Below are positions 35,144 to 44,390 of a stretch of 64,000 nt of DNA, in pieces; position 1 is the first letter of the stretch, and every line of letters starts with the position of its first letter. A program made the translations under genes and the position numbers. The stretch is from Candidatus Bathyarchaeia archaeon. Its GTDB lineage: Archaea; Thermoproteota; Bathyarchaeia; 40CM-2-53-6. Under the pieces are notes generated by a model. It was not told the DNA's origin, ran no database searches, and was given only the letters and a program-made list of their open reading frames with translations. The stretch spans positions 62,001 through 126,000 of the forward strand of contig DASYWW010000037.1 of NCBI GenBank assembly GCA_035935655.1, in the 5' to 3' direction.

Positions 35144-35719
35144 TTGTCGGTTCACGAGACAGAGCCAGACATTCTAGTACGCGACATAATGTCACGGCCA
35201 CCCATCACGGCCAAAGAGAACGAGACCGTGGCGGGAGTATCCAAGATTATGGGCAAACACGACATCGGCTGCGTTATCATAGTTGACAAATCCGGAAACC
35301 CGACCGGAATAATCACCGAACGAGACATCGTCCAAAGAGTCGCCGCGAGAAATGTTCTCCCGTCAGAATTGAAGGTCGGCGAGACAATGTCGAAGCCTGT
35401 GGCCACCATCAAACCGGGGGCCACTGTTAACGAAGCCGCAAAGGTCATGAATAGTCGAAAGATTCGGCGACTCGCAGTAATGGATGACGGAAAACTTGTA
35501 GGAATTGTGACTATGAAAGACATCCTGCAGGTAACCCCGGCCATAATCGACTTGGCCTCCGAAAAGAGTCGCGCTGGACTCACGAGCCCGCGGACTCGAG
35601 CGACACTCGGCGGATACTGCGATGAGTGCGAGACGTGGTCGGAGAATCTCGTCCAGAAAGATGGGACGTTCCTATGCGCAGATTGCTCAAGGGAATTTGA
35701 ACCACCTGAAGAGCCCTAA
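35144..35719 (+). CDS. CBS-domain pair protein with C-terminal zinc ribbon
   Basis: 191 residues. Two CBS motifs (about 15-70 and 80-135; PPITAKENETVAGVSKIM and PVATIKPGATVNEAAKVM) form one Bateman module, which usually senses adenosine nucleotides. The last 40 residues hold CDEC and CADC, a zinc ribbon. Such proteins often regulate an enzyme or bind DNA or RNA. It is first in the operon with dihydroorotase, whose start lies inside its 3' end, so a link to nucleotide supply is plausible but inferred. Confidence 0.9.
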   Translation: MSVHETEPDILVRDIMSRPPITAKENETVAGVSKIMGKHDIGCVIIVDKSGNPTGIITERDIVQRVAARNVLPSELKVGETMSKPVATIKPGATVNEAAKVMNSRKIRRLAVMDDGKLVGIVTMKDILQVTPAIIDLASEKSRAGLTSPRTRATLGGYCDECETWSENLVQKDGTFLCADCSREFEPPEEP

Positions 35720-37055
35720 AACCGAAAAGACATCAGGTCCGCCTAGCCTACTCATTCGAGACGCGCACATCTGGACTAACAATGAGACCACTAGAGGCTC
35801 AATCCTCATAGAAGACGGCAGGATTCAGAGGATAGCACGAAAGATTACGGAACCAGTTGAAGAAAGGATTCTAGCCAACAGGTTGCTCGTACTACCTGGA
35901 CTAGTTGACGCGCACGTCCACCTGCGAGACATGAAGCTATCGTACAAAGAAGATTTCACAACCGGAACCGCCGCCGCTGCCGCAGGTGGATTTACCACTG
36001 TCTTAGACATGCCAAATTCTCAGCCGCCAACAGACTCTGTCGAACATCTCAAAGAGAGAGCAGCAAGGGCTTCGCGAAGAATATTTGTGAACGTAGGTTT
36101 CCACGCAGCCGCACTCGACGACCAGCAAGCAGCGAAAGCGATGAAGTCTGCTGGAGCTTTCTCGATGAAACTCTACATGCCCAGCCCTATCGCCCCCTTA
36201 GACGTCAACGATGACGCCGTAGTTGTCCGGGTCATGAGGGCCGCGAAGCAAGCCTCGCTCCCCCTAACAGTACACGCTGAGGACGCGACCATACTTCCAA
36301 GCACTGGAGAGATCAATAGTTTCAGAGAACTGGTCCGATCGAGACGAGGGAATGCGGAAACAAGCGCTGTGAGAAGGATCTTGAGACTGCAGCAACGAAT
36401 TGGTTGTCGCGTACATTTCTGCCATGTTAGTCTCCCGTCTAGCTTGTCTGCAATCGCGAATCGATCTTCAAGCCGATTATCTTCTGAAGTCACTCCTCAT
36501 CACACTCTTCTCTCAGAGAACAATGTGAAGACATTGGGCTGGAAGGCGTGGATGGTACCACCGTTAAGATCTCGCAAAGACATGGGAAGTCTGTTTCGAG
36601 CGATGGCCACGGGCACTTCGACGATCATCGCCACGGATCATGCACCCCACACTATCAAAGAAAAGACCCGGACGCCTCGAAAAAGCCCGCCTGGAATACC
36701 AGGTCTTGAGACTGCTTTGCCTTTGATGTTGACCATGGTCAATAAGGGAAAGCTGTCCCTCGGACGATTAGTCTCGCTACTCTCCACTAATCCTGTAAAG
36801 GTCTTCGGTCTTGGTTCCAAGGAAAGGCTCGAAAATGGAGCAGATGCCGACCTAGTTTTGGTCGATCTGAAAAAGAGAGGAAAGATTGATCCAGGGAAGT
36901 TCTTCTCTAAGGCTCGTTACTCTCCATTTGAGGACTGGAAGACGCAGGGTGCCGTCCATACCACCGTTGTGAACGGGTCGATTATCTACAGTAATGAAGA
37001 GATCATAGGAAAAGCTGGCGCCGGGAAGGTTCTGAGAAGCGGAAGGCACGAATGA
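35697..37055 (+). CDS. pyrC: Dihydroorotase
   Basis: 452 residues from the TTG at 35697, which has AAGGGA just upstream and overlaps the CBS gene by 23 bases; the frame is open further up to 35622. It closes carbamoyl-aspartate to dihydroorotate in pyrimidine synthesis. All zinc and catalytic motifs are present: DAHVHLRD, the carboxylated Lys in FSMKLYMPS, VHAED, HFCHVS and the Asp of IATDHAPH. CTP synthase of the same pathway is elsewhere in the window (46277). It overlaps the next gene by ATGA. Confidence 0.93.
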   Translation: MNHLKSPKTEKTSGPPSLLIRDAHIWTNNETTRGSILIEDGRIQRIARKITEPVEERILANRLLVLPGLVDAHVHLRDMKLSYKEDFTTGTAAAAAGGFTTVLDMPNSQPPTDSVEHLKERAARASRRIFVNVGFHAAALDDQQAAKAMKSAGAFSMKLYMPSPIAPLDVNDDAVVVRVMRAAKQASLPLTVHAEDATILPSTGEINSFRELVRSRRGNAETSAVRRILRLQQRIGCRVHFCHVSLPSSLSAIANRSSSRLSSEVTPHHTLLSENNVKTLGWKAWMVPPLRSRKDMGSLFRAMATGTSTIIATDHAPHTIKEKTRTPRKSPPGIPGLETALPLMLTMVNKGKLSLGRLVSLLSTNPVKVFGLGSKERLENGADADLVLVDLKKRGKIDPGKFFSKARYSPFEDWKTQGAVHTTVVNGSIIYSNEEIIGKAGAGKVLRSGRHE

Positions 37056-37537
37056 GATTTCTTGTTGATGGAATGCTTGGCGGGCTTGCCAGATGGTTGC
37101 GAATACTAGGCCACGACGTACGATACGGTACGACAGCGATAGACAACGATTTGCTCAAAATTGCCCGTGAAGAGAACATGATCCTCCTCACTCGAGACAA
37201 GGAACTGTACCAGCGAGCCATCGCAAAGGAAATTGTGTCCTTGCTTGTGCTAGGAGAAACCGAGGAAGAGAGGCTAGCTCAGATGAGAAAGACTTTCGGA
37301 ATAAGCTTGGATCCCATCACGGCCAATACGAAATGTCCGGAATGCGGAACCAACCTAGTAGAAGCATCGAAGAGTGATGTAGCCGATAGGGTCCCTCAGG
37401 CGAGCCTCAAGTTATACGACCAATTCTGGAAATGCGCCAGCCAGAATTGCAGAAAAGTGTATTGGATCGGAAGCCACTGGAAACAAATACGCCAGACTCT
37501 CGGAGAGGCCGAGAAGCTGTCAGAGCTGGAACAGTGA
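37052..37537 (+). CDS. Mut7-C family PIN-like nuclease with zinc ribbon
   Basis: 161 residues. The N-terminal part (MRFLVDGMLGGLARWLRILG, then DNDLLKIAREE and LLTRDKEL) is the Mut7-C RNase domain, a PIN-like fold whose acidic residues (D6, the DND pair and the RD) would bind metal. A zinc ribbon (CPECGTNL, then CASQNC) follows. It probably cuts RNA, and the target is unknown. Its ATG overlaps the pyrC stop, and its stop overlaps the start of AMMECR1 (TGATG). Confidence 0.9.
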   Translation: MRFLVDGMLGGLARWLRILGHDVRYGTTAIDNDLLKIAREENMILLTRDKELYQRAIAKEIVSLLVLGETEEERLAQMRKTFGISLDPITANTKCPECGTNLVEASKSDVADRVPQASLKLYDQFWKCASQNCRKVYWIGSHWKQIRQTLGEAEKLSELEQ

Positions 37538-38169
37538 TGAACGGGTTATCGCTGGAAGACGGGAGGAAGATAGTAGAGACTGCACGGCAGGCAATTCTAG
37601 GTCATTTGGAAGGAAGAGATTTCAAGCCCAAGTCGAATACAAGTTCGGACCTCAGTCTCCCGCGAGGAGTGTTCGTTACGCTACTTGACGAGAGAACGAG
37701 CAAAGCACTGCGAGGATGCATTGGCAACCCATTCCCGAAGGCGAGTTTGCTTGTTGAGACGGCTCGTTGTGCGGTCGAAGCGGCCACAATGGATGCTAGA
37801 TTTGACCCCGTATCTCCAAACGAGTTCCAGGAGAGGACTGTCTTGGAGGTGACAATTCTTTCGCCGCTCGAACATGTCGTGGTCAGGAGCCCGCTGGACT
37901 TACCTCTCAACATCGAAGTCGGACGCGACGGTTTGCTGGTAGAAGGGGTTGGAACAAGAGGGCTTCTATTGCCGCAGGTCGCCGTTGACGAGGGCTTCGA
38001 CGAAGAAGAATTTCTCAACCAGTGTTGTATGAAGGCGGGGCTTACGCCTGATGCATGGATAACTCGTGCTGTGAAGGTTGCTCGGTTTCAAGGGCAGATC
38101 TTTTCAGAGGAAAGACCGGGAGGGCAAGTGTTCGAGAGGAAGCTGAGAGGGAAAGGACGCAAAGGTTGA
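37537..38169 (+). CDS. AMMECR1 family protein
   Basis: 210 residues from ATG 37537. The family hallmark LRGCIG is present (KALRGCIGNPFP near 65), as is the C-terminal LLLPQVAVDEGFDEEEFL region. AMMECR1 proteins occur in archaea and eukaryotes, and their reaction is unknown, though radical-SAM and Memo-type partners are common. The longer frame back to 37432 overlaps the Mut7-C gene and is rejected. Its last codons overlap the next gene's TTG (TTGA). Confidence 0.92.
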   Translation: MNGLSLEDGRKIVETARQAILGHLEGRDFKPKSNTSSDLSLPRGVFVTLLDERTSKALRGCIGNPFPKASLLVETARCAVEAATMDARFDPVSPNEFQERTVLEVTILSPLEHVVVRSPLDLPLNIEVGRDGLLVEGVGTRGLLLPQVAVDEGFDEEEFLNQCCMKAGLTPDAWITRAVKVARFQGQIFSEERPGGQVFERKLRGKGRKG

Positions 38170-39353
38170 GACTGTACATCGGCCCTTGCGGGCTCGGCCT
38201 CGGACACATTACCCGTTGCGACGCGATAGCGCGAGAGTTCTCAAGCGAAGGCGTGGACGTATTGTTCTCCTCCTATCTTGACGCCCTTGATTATCTCAAG
38301 CGATCCGGTTTCACATACTTTAGCGCAATTCCTCTCTCGTTTCGAACCAGGGAAGATGGTACGATTGACCCTAAGATGACGATGAGCCAGAACGGCGTGA
38401 CCGTCGGACTCTGGGGATTCATACGCCAACTGATAGGAGAAGTCCGGCAGATCACCGCGTTCAAGCCTGACGTGGTGATATCAGACACAAGGATCTCAAC
38501 TCTCATAGCCGCCTTCATTCTGAGAAAACCCAGAATTCTGATCCTCAACCAATACTCTGTCCAAATGCCGAAGGATAATAGAAAACATAGGCTGGCGGAC
38601 AGACCGATCCTTTTCGCGGGAAAGATCATCTGGAGATACATTTCCGCAATGCTTGAGCTAGCATGGGGTGTAAGCGACCTGATCATTGTTCCGGATCTGG
38701 AAGCGCCTCATACTATCTCAAGATACAATCTGGCAATCCCATCAGGGATCAGAAGAAAGGTCAGGCTGGTCGGGCCCTTAGCACCACCAAAGTCCAACCA
38801 TCCGAACGGCAAGCGACCTACCGGTTCAGTTAGGCCTCTGGTCTTTGCATGCGTCAGCGGACCTGCGACCGACCGGAAGTATCTTGTGAACAAGCTAACA
38901 GAAATCCTTAGAGAGTTTCCCAGAGACTACGAGATGATTTTGAGTTGTGGTGATCCAAACGGATCGTTCGGCGAAAAGAAAATTGGGAACCTCACAGTTC
39001 ACGAGTGGATGACTGAACAGTCGTATTGGAAGACGTTCGAGCGCGCAGACGTGATTGTCTCAAGAGCAGGACATGAAACGATCATGAAAGCCGTATCGGA
39101 GGGAAAGCCTCTGGTGCTGATTCCTCCCCCAAACCACACTGAACAGGCGAACAATGCAAAGCGGGCAGAGGAACTGGGGGTAGCAGTCGTAGTGGAGCAA
39201 TCTAGGCTGGATACTGATGAGCTGGCTGAAGCGATCTCGAGGAGTCTGAAGGATAACAGGGAGAATGCTCGAAGATTGAGCGAGACGTTAGGCGCTGAAA
39301 GCGGGATTCGAGCCGTGGTTGAGGCTGTTTCCCAGCTTGTGTCATTCAAGTAG
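38166..39353 (+). CDS. GT-B glycosyltransferase (MurG/MJ1255-like)
   Basis: 395 residues from the TTG at 38166, which overlaps the AMMECR1 stop by 4 bases and starts exactly at the family's first strand (LRLYIGPCGLGLGHITRC). The glycine loop GLGLGH and the C-terminal nucleotide-sugar site (SRAGHETIMKAVSEGKPLVLIPPP, then HTEQANNAKRAEELG) mark a MurG-like GT-B enzyme, close to the MJ1255 group. It may add a sugar to a lipid or surface glycan. It is the fifth gene of the operon. Confidence 0.88.
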   Translation: MRLYIGPCGLGLGHITRCDAIAREFSSEGVDVLFSSYLDALDYLKRSGFTYFSAIPLSFRTREDGTIDPKMTMSQNGVTVGLWGFIRQLIGEVRQITAFKPDVVISDTRISTLIAAFILRKPRILILNQYSVQMPKDNRKHRLADRPILFAGKIIWRYISAMLELAWGVSDLIIVPDLEAPHTISRYNLAIPSGIRRKVRLVGPLAPPKSNHPNGKRPTGSVRPLVFACVSGPATDRKYLVNKLTEILREFPRDYEMILSCGDPNGSFGEKKIGNLTVHEWMTEQSYWKTFERADVIVSRAGHETIMKAVSEGKPLVLIPPPNHTEQANNAKRAEELGVAVVVEQSRLDTDELAEAISRSLKDNRENARRLSETLGAESGIRAVVEAVSQLVSFK

Positions 39354-39370
39354 GGCCGTTCGTAATCCTT

Positions 39371-39886
39371 TTGCCGCGGGGGCGGGTTACAATACGGGTA
39401 AGAGAGATTTTCGTGTCTCAACAGGAGGATTTGAGCAACCTCAGGAACCTGGTCGGAGCGGAGAGCGTTCTGGCTGAGTGTGCAGGGGTCAACTATACGG
39501 TCTACGTGACGGACTCGAGGTTGCTGGTGGGAAAGAGGTTCTCGATTGGCGAGAAATACGTGAACGTTCCGCATGCTGAGGTCAGCACGCTTGAGCTGAT
39601 AACTAAGAGTCTGATTCCACCGTTAACCTATGCGGTTCTGGGGGCAATAGCAGTCTTTCTTGTTTGGTGGTTTCCAGGCCAAGCCAGGCTAGGTCTGCCT
39701 CAGGCTCCGTTCGACCTGTTGCTTATCGGTACTTTTCTGGTGTTCATGGCTGCGGTCGTGGCGACCTGGTGGAGGAGAAGGGTGGCAGTTCTGAAGATCG
39801 GGATCTCAGGCAACAAAGATCCGATCACCGTGAAGCTTGTGGCTGCCTCGAAGGCCGAGAACGTGTTCAAGGCCTTGAAAGGGTAA
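39371..39886 (+). CDS. Membrane protein with PH-like domain
   Basis: 171 residues. The N-terminal part (GAESVLAECAGVNYTVYVTDSRLLVGKRF) resembles a bacterial PH domain that is split by two hydrophobic helices (about 75-130); the last strands follow after RRRVAVLKIGI. Cytoplasmic ends are expected. Start: TTG 39371, or GTG 39413 which gives MSQQEDLSN. Last gene of the operon; function unknown. Confidence 0.65.
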   Translation: MPRGRVTIRVREIFVSQQEDLSNLRNLVGAESVLAECAGVNYTVYVTDSRLLVGKRFSIGEKYVNVPHAEVSTLELITKSLIPPLTYAVLGAIAVFLVWWFPGQARLGLPQAPFDLLLIGTFLVFMAAVVATWWRRRVAVLKIGISGNKDPITVKLVAASKAENVFKALKG

Positions 39887-39948
39887 CACACCGGCGTCAC
39901 AAAGGAAGAAGGGTCCGGCAACAGCGGCTGAACGTGAGATCCTATGCA

Positions 39949-40070
39949 TTTCACGAAGGGTGCGGCGCGGGAAGAACAGACCCCCAGGGGGGTCACACTT
40001 TAGTTAACAAGAAAAAATAGTTAGCAGAAAAGAAAAGTCAGCGAAAAGAACAGTTACCAAGAAAGAACCC
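39949..40070 (-). repeat. Dispersed intergenic element, copy C (inverted)
   Basis: Third copy, on the minus strand. Read in that direction it has three pyrimidine-rich units (GTAAC TGTTCTTTTC, GCTGAC TTTTCTTTTCT, GCTAAC TATTTTTTCTT, then GTTAAC), a perfect hairpin GACCCCC/GGGGGTC, and the tail CCCTTCGTGAAA; the part just before the tail differs from copies A and B. It fills most of the gap between the PH-like gene and trmI. Confidence 0.7.
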
Positions 40071-40146
40071 TTGAAGACACGGGGGCTTTCCTAAGAAAAG
40101 GACAAAGAATGCTTAATGGCTCTCGATCTCGGAACCGTCCGGTGTC

Positions 40147-40929
40147 TTGACCCGGGAGATCAAGCTAGGTGACAGAGTCCTGCTTTACCAGGACGCGAGG
40201 CGCAAGTGGATTGCAAAAGTGGAGCCGGGAAGGTTTCACACCCACCGAGGCTACTTCGAGCTAGCAGAGCTCGTGGGCAAGGAGTACGGCGGATCTGTTC
40301 GGACAAGCATGGGACAAAACCTCGCTGTTTTCAGGCCGCGAGCACTCGATATCGTCGAATCATTTGATCGCCCAACCCAGATCCTTTATCCAAAAGACAT
40401 CGGGTACGCGCTCTTTCAGCTCGGAATCGGAAACGGAGATAGAGTCCTAGAGGTTGGGACCGGGAGCGGAGCTCTAACGTCGGCTCTAGCGAGAGGTGTC
40501 GCGCCCGATGGCCAAGTGTTCACCTATGAATTGAGGCCCGAGTTCCTCCGAGCCGCAAAAGCGAACGTCGACAAAGCCGGATTCGGCTCGCTCGTTACCT
40601 TTCACAACAAAGACCCGACCGAGGGATTCGAAGAGACCAATGCGGACGCGGTTGTCGTTGACCTCGGAGATCCATGGAGAATGGTGGGAGCAGCGTGGAA
40701 ATCGCTCCTTGGAGGTGGAATCCTCGCAGGGTTCACTCCCACAATAAACCAGCTAGAGAAGCTTGCAGTAGCACTCCGTGATGGAGGCTTCGCCATCCTT
40801 GAGGCTGTGGAACTGCTCATGCGCGAGTTCAAGACAGAGGCAGGAAAAGTGAGGCCCGAGACGAGGATGATAGGGCACACAGCATATGTGACGATTGCCC
40901 GGAAACTTCTTCCGGCCCATAACGTGTGA
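40147..40929 (+). CDS. trmI: tRNA (adenine-N1)-methyltransferase, TrmI family
   Basis: 260 residues. The N-terminal beta domain (GDRVLLYQDARRKWIAKV) and the SAM site VLEVGTGSGALTSALA near 101, together with YPKDIGYAL before it and VVDLGDPW near 176, match archaeal TrmI, which methylates A57/A58 in the T-loop of tRNA. TTG start directly after GGTGTC, with no long leader. The downstream small membrane gene begins just behind it. Confidence 0.92.
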   Translation: MTREIKLGDRVLLYQDARRKWIAKVEPGRFHTHRGYFELAELVGKEYGGSVRTSMGQNLAVFRPRALDIVESFDRPTQILYPKDIGYALFQLGIGNGDRVLEVGTGSGALTSALARGVAPDGQVFTYELRPEFLRAAKANVDKAGFGSLVTFHNKDPTEGFEETNADAVVVDLGDPWRMVGAAWKSLLGGGILAGFTPTINQLEKLAVALRDGGFAILEAVELLMREFKTEAGKVRPETRMIGHTAYVTIARKLLPAHNV

Positions 40930-41041
40930 ATCATCTATATACGGGACCGTTCCAGGATGTAACCCAGTAGCCGGTGCAATATCAACGGGCACTAAGACAA
41001 CGATAGCGGGAACAGAAATACACGACATTCTAAGGGGAATA

Positions 41042-41224
41042 GTGGTAGTGATAGCAGGCGCTTTGATGATCCTACCGGCCTACATCAACTACGAGCTGTA
41101 CCACCGTTTCTATTTCGAGCTAACCGTCTCAATGGCTCTCAGCCTCGTGTCGTTCGCCCTTGGAATACTCATCTTCATACTCGTCGTGGGCAAGGAAAGA
41201 ATCGAAGGAACAAAGAAACCATAG
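41042..41224 (+). CDS. Small two-helix membrane protein
   Basis: 60 residues from the GTG at 41042, which has AAGGGG five bases upstream; the frame is open back to a TTG inside trmI at 40895. Two hydrophobic helices (MVVIAGALMILPAY and SLVSFALGILIFILVVG) and a basic tail. A TATA-like CTATATACG at 40933-40941 may drive a separate transcript. Unknown function. Confidence 0.5.
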   Translation: MVVIAGALMILPAYINYELYHRFYFELTVSMALSLVSFALGILIFILVVGKERIEGTKKP

Positions 41225-41299
41225 TCGCACCCGCAAAACTCGAAACATCAATTCTCGCTCAAATATCCTTATCTTAGCTCCGAACTCGGGACGCTCATC

Positions 41300-42733
41300 A
41301 TGAAACAGTACGACCTGATCACGATCGGTACGGGATCGGTGATGAACATTGTCGACGCGATGATCCAGGAGAATCCCAACATTCGAATCGCGGTCATAGA
41401 CAAGGACGAACCCGGGGGCATCTGCCTCACCCGCGGTTGCATTCCTTCCAAAATACTGTTGTACCCTGCGGAACTGGTCAGAACGATTGAGAAAGCACGG
41501 GAGCTTGGCGTTGACGCGACCATCGCCCGGATCAACTTCCAGATGGTGATGGAGCGGATGCGGACTCTAATCAACCGGGATATTGACCAGATACGAGAGG
41601 GCTTGTCAAGTTCAAAGAATATTGACTACTACCATGCTCAAGCGGAGTTCGTCGCGCCCTACACGCTAAAGGTCAACGGAACCGAGATAACATCCAAGAT
41701 GATATTTCTTGGCATAGGATCCAAGATCATTATCCCACCTATCAAGGGTCTTGACAAGATCAAGTACCACACAAGCGACACCGTTTTCAAGCTGACAAAG
41801 CTTCCGGAGAGCCTAGCAATAATCGGGGGCGGCTACATCGCTGCGGAGTTTGGCCACTTCTTCGCCAGCATGGGATCGAAAGTCACAATCGTTGGAAGAA
41901 ACCCGCAATTCTTGCCTGACGAGGAGCCCGAAGTCTCGACGTTGGCGAAAAAGGATCTGGGACGACATATGACAATTCTAACAGACCAGGAAGTTAGAGA
42001 AGTCAGAGAAATTGGAGATAGGAGGGAGCTAGTTGCCGTGGATCGGAAGTCAGGAAAAACCACCGTCATCACAGCCAAAGAGATCATGGTAGCGACAGGA
42101 AGGGGACCTCTCACGGACATTCTCCACCCAGAGAAGGCAGACATACGGCTCACCAAGGAAGGATGGGTCGACGTGAACGAGTACCTCGAAACGTCTCAAC
42201 CGAACATATGGGCACTCGGAGATGCGGATGGAAAATATCCATTCAAGCACGTTGCAAATTATGAGTCAAAAATAGTCTATTACAACGCGATACTGAAAAA
42301 ACAGGTCAAAGTAGACTATCACGCGATTCCACACGCGGTATTCACCTACCCAGAGATCGCAAGCGTTGGGATGGGAGAGAAAGAAGCGATAGAGAAGCTA
42401 GGGCAAGATAAGGTCCAGATCGGATTCCAGAAGTACGAAGATACCGCCAAGGGCGAGGCGATGAACGTGAAAGACTACTTCGTCAAAGTCATAGTTGAAG
42501 CAGAGACCACGAAGATTCTCGGAGCTCACGTCATTGGACCATACGCATCAATCCTCATACACGAGATCATACCGATGATGTATGCCGGTAATGGCTCTTA
42601 CGAACCGATTAATGATTCGATTCATATCCACCCGGCACTTAGCGAGGTAGTGGATAGAGCGTTCCAATCCCTCGTGCCAGCAGAACACTACCAGCACATG
42701 AAACAGCACTCACAGGAACTCGTCGCAGCATAG
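41300..42733 (+). CDS. Dihydrolipoamide dehydrogenase-like flavoprotein
   Basis: 477 residues of the pyridine-nucleotide disulfide oxidoreductase class. The redox pair is in CLTRGCIPSK (Cys42 and Cys47), the NAD site in AIIGGGYIAAEFG near 176, the FAD motif around NIWALGDADG near 303, and the C-terminal partner His in HIHPALSE. The usual N-terminal FAD loop GxGxxG is altered (IGTGSVMN). No E1/E2 dehydrogenase gene is near, so the partner may be another disulfide or a metal, as in mercuric reductases. It appears to be a single-gene unit. Confidence 0.88.
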   Translation: MKQYDLITIGTGSVMNIVDAMIQENPNIRIAVIDKDEPGGICLTRGCIPSKILLYPAELVRTIEKARELGVDATIARINFQMVMERMRTLINRDIDQIREGLSSSKNIDYYHAQAEFVAPYTLKVNGTEITSKMIFLGIGSKIIIPPIKGLDKIKYHTSDTVFKLTKLPESLAIIGGGYIAAEFGHFFASMGSKVTIVGRNPQFLPDEEPEVSTLAKKDLGRHMTILTDQEVREVREIGDRRELVAVDRKSGKTTVITAKEIMVATGRGPLTDILHPEKADIRLTKEGWVDVNEYLETSQPNIWALGDADGKYPFKHVANYESKIVYYNAILKKQVKVDYHAIPHAVFTYPEIASVGMGEKEAIEKLGQDKVQIGFQKYEDTAKGEAMNVKDYFVKVIVEAETTKILGAHVIGPYASILIHEIIPMMYAGNGSYEPINDSIHIHPALSEVVDRAFQSLVPAEHYQHMKQHSQELVAA

Positions 42734-42897
42734 CTCTCTGATTCTACAAACTTGGACTTGCCGCTCAGGCAAGACAAGATGGTCCAAACGTCCTCCCTTT
42801 CGTCCCGAAAGCTTGCGAATTCCTTGATTGAATATGACTTAGAAGCGCGGCCACAAACCAGAATATACCTGTCCAGGGCTCGTCTCGTGAGACATAC

Positions 42898-43596
42898 TTG
42901 CGAATAAGCGCGGTAGTACCGGTCTACAACGAGGCCGAAGTCATAGACGAATTCTCCTCCAGACTGGTCTCCGCCCTCGAAAAAATCGACCCCGACTATG
43001 AGGCAATATTCATCGTAGAGGGAACAGACGCAACTCTTGAGAAGTTGACCGCGCTTTCAAAAGAAAACCCCCGGATAAAGGTCCACTACAGCCAAGAAAG
43101 ACTCGGGCTGGGAAAAGCTATGAAAAAAGGCTTCGGACTGATCGACGAGGACGCCGAATATGTGGTCACGATGGACGCGGACCTAAACCACCAACCGGAA
43201 GAAATACAGAACTTGATGACTGCAACCAAAAACGCAGATATCGTGGTAGGAAGCCGGAACACTAACAAGGGAATGGTCGAAGAACTACCATTAATCAAGA
43301 GGATGATAAGCGCCACTACCAACTGGACTATGAGGAAGATCTTCCATATCCCATCAAACGATGTCACTTCAGGATTCAGAATCTACTCATGCAAAGCAGT
43401 CGAAACGTTGCGGGACCAGATCGTAGCCAAGAACTTTGAGATACAACCTGAACTACTTATTCGAGCCAGAAAGGAAGGCCTGCCAATCACCGATGTTCCT
43501 ATCACATTCCTGCCGAGACCACGAGGAACTAGCAAGCTCAGCTTTGTCAAGAGCGGAATCGGATACGCGATGCTGATCGTAAGGCTCGGATTCTAG
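42898..43596 (+). CDS. Family 2 glycosyltransferase, dolichol-phosphate sugar synthase-like
   Basis: 232 residues of GT-A fold: AVVPVYNEAEVIDEF at the start, the metal-binding MDADLNHQPEEI near 82, GSRNTNKG near 118 and a basic SGFRIYSCKA further on. This matches dolichyl-phosphate mannose or glucose synthase without the C-terminal membrane domain. It would load a sugar on a lipid carrier for glycosylation. TTG start. It overlaps the convergent nucS by 4 bases. Confidence 0.88.
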   Translation: MRISAVVPVYNEAEVIDEFSSRLVSALEKIDPDYEAIFIVEGTDATLEKLTALSKENPRIKVHYSQERLGLGKAMKKGFGLIDEDAEYVVTMDADLNHQPEEIQNLMTATKNADIVVGSRNTNKGMVEELPLIKRMISATTNWTMRKIFHIPSNDVTSGFRIYSCKAVETLRDQIVAKNFEIQPELLIRARKEGLPITDVPITFLPRPRGTSKLSFVKSGIGYAMLIVRLGF

Positions 43597-44315
43597 AGCC
43601 AACTCTTCAACGCCTGCTGATCAGACCTCGCATGCTTTTGCAATATCTCAACAGCCTTCTGAAGAGTCAGCTGCTTGAACTCAATCCCTGACTTTGCGAG
43701 CGTAGACTGAGACCCCTTCGCGACACTGGGTGCAACTATGATTGGACGTAGCCTCTTGCCCAGGGGTGCTTGAAGATATTTGAGATACTCCAACAACTGC
43801 TTGATTGCAGGAAAGCCCGCGGGGTCTTTCTTGATCTCGATTACAATCGTATTGCCATCAGCATCAATTCCATAGACGTCCACAAATCCTGGGGGTACCT
43901 TCTTTTCGTGATCCAGGATCTTGAAACCTTGCTCAATTATGTCAGGCTGGAGAATGATCGCTCGCTGCATCTCCTCCTCGCTGGCATGCAAGACGAATTC
44001 CGCCTCGTCGTGAAGGAGAAACGTGCCGAGAAACTGGATCGTTCTCACGACCAGAGTTAGACTTTCAAGCGGGTTCGGACGAACTGCCTTCAGAACCAGA
44101 GTCTCATTGTTGAGATGGGCCTGAATGATGCACCCTGACGGTTGCCAGTTAACAGGTTGATAGTCGCGTCCGCGGTGGACCAATATGCAACCATCTCCTT
44201 TCACAATTACCAACCGTTCGCCCTCCCCCAGATGACTACCGGTCCGACCCGAGTACTCAACGCAGCAAGATGCGACCATAACCACCAGTTGCCGAGCCTC
44301 AAGACCGCTGACCAT
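43593..44315 (-). CDS. nucS: Mismatch-specific endonuclease NucS/EndoMS
   Basis: 240 residues. The N-terminal beta domain and the C-terminal RecB-like nuclease (GFVDVYGIDADGNTIVIEIKK, with the Asp and Glu-x-Lys of the active site near 150-165) identify NucS, which cuts both strands at mismatches in many archaea and some bacteria. QLLEYLKYLQ behind it is the usual helix. The gene is divergent from the methyltransferase at 44391. Confidence 0.93.
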   Translation of the reverse strand: MVSGLEARQLVVMVASCCVEYSGRTGSHLGEGERLVIVKGDGCILVHRGRDYQPVNWQPSGCIIQAHLNNETLVLKAVRPNPLESLTLVVRTIQFLGTFLLHDEAEFVLHASEEEMQRAIILQPDIIEQGFKILDHEKKVPPGFVDVYGIDADGNTIVIEIKKDPAGFPAIKQLLEYLKYLQAPLGKRLRPIIVAPSVAKGSQSTLAKSGIEFKQLTLQKAVEILQKHARSDQQALKSWL

Positions 44316-44390
44316 TTCGGCTCGAGCCTCATCGAGACTTGGCGATATCAGGATTGGCAGGTTGAACGACCCGAAAGGTTCAATGCATCA

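Noticed and set aside
44142-44390. N-terminal extension of the methyltransferase
   Set aside because: It is antisense to the first part of nucS; the family starts at the ATG at 44391.
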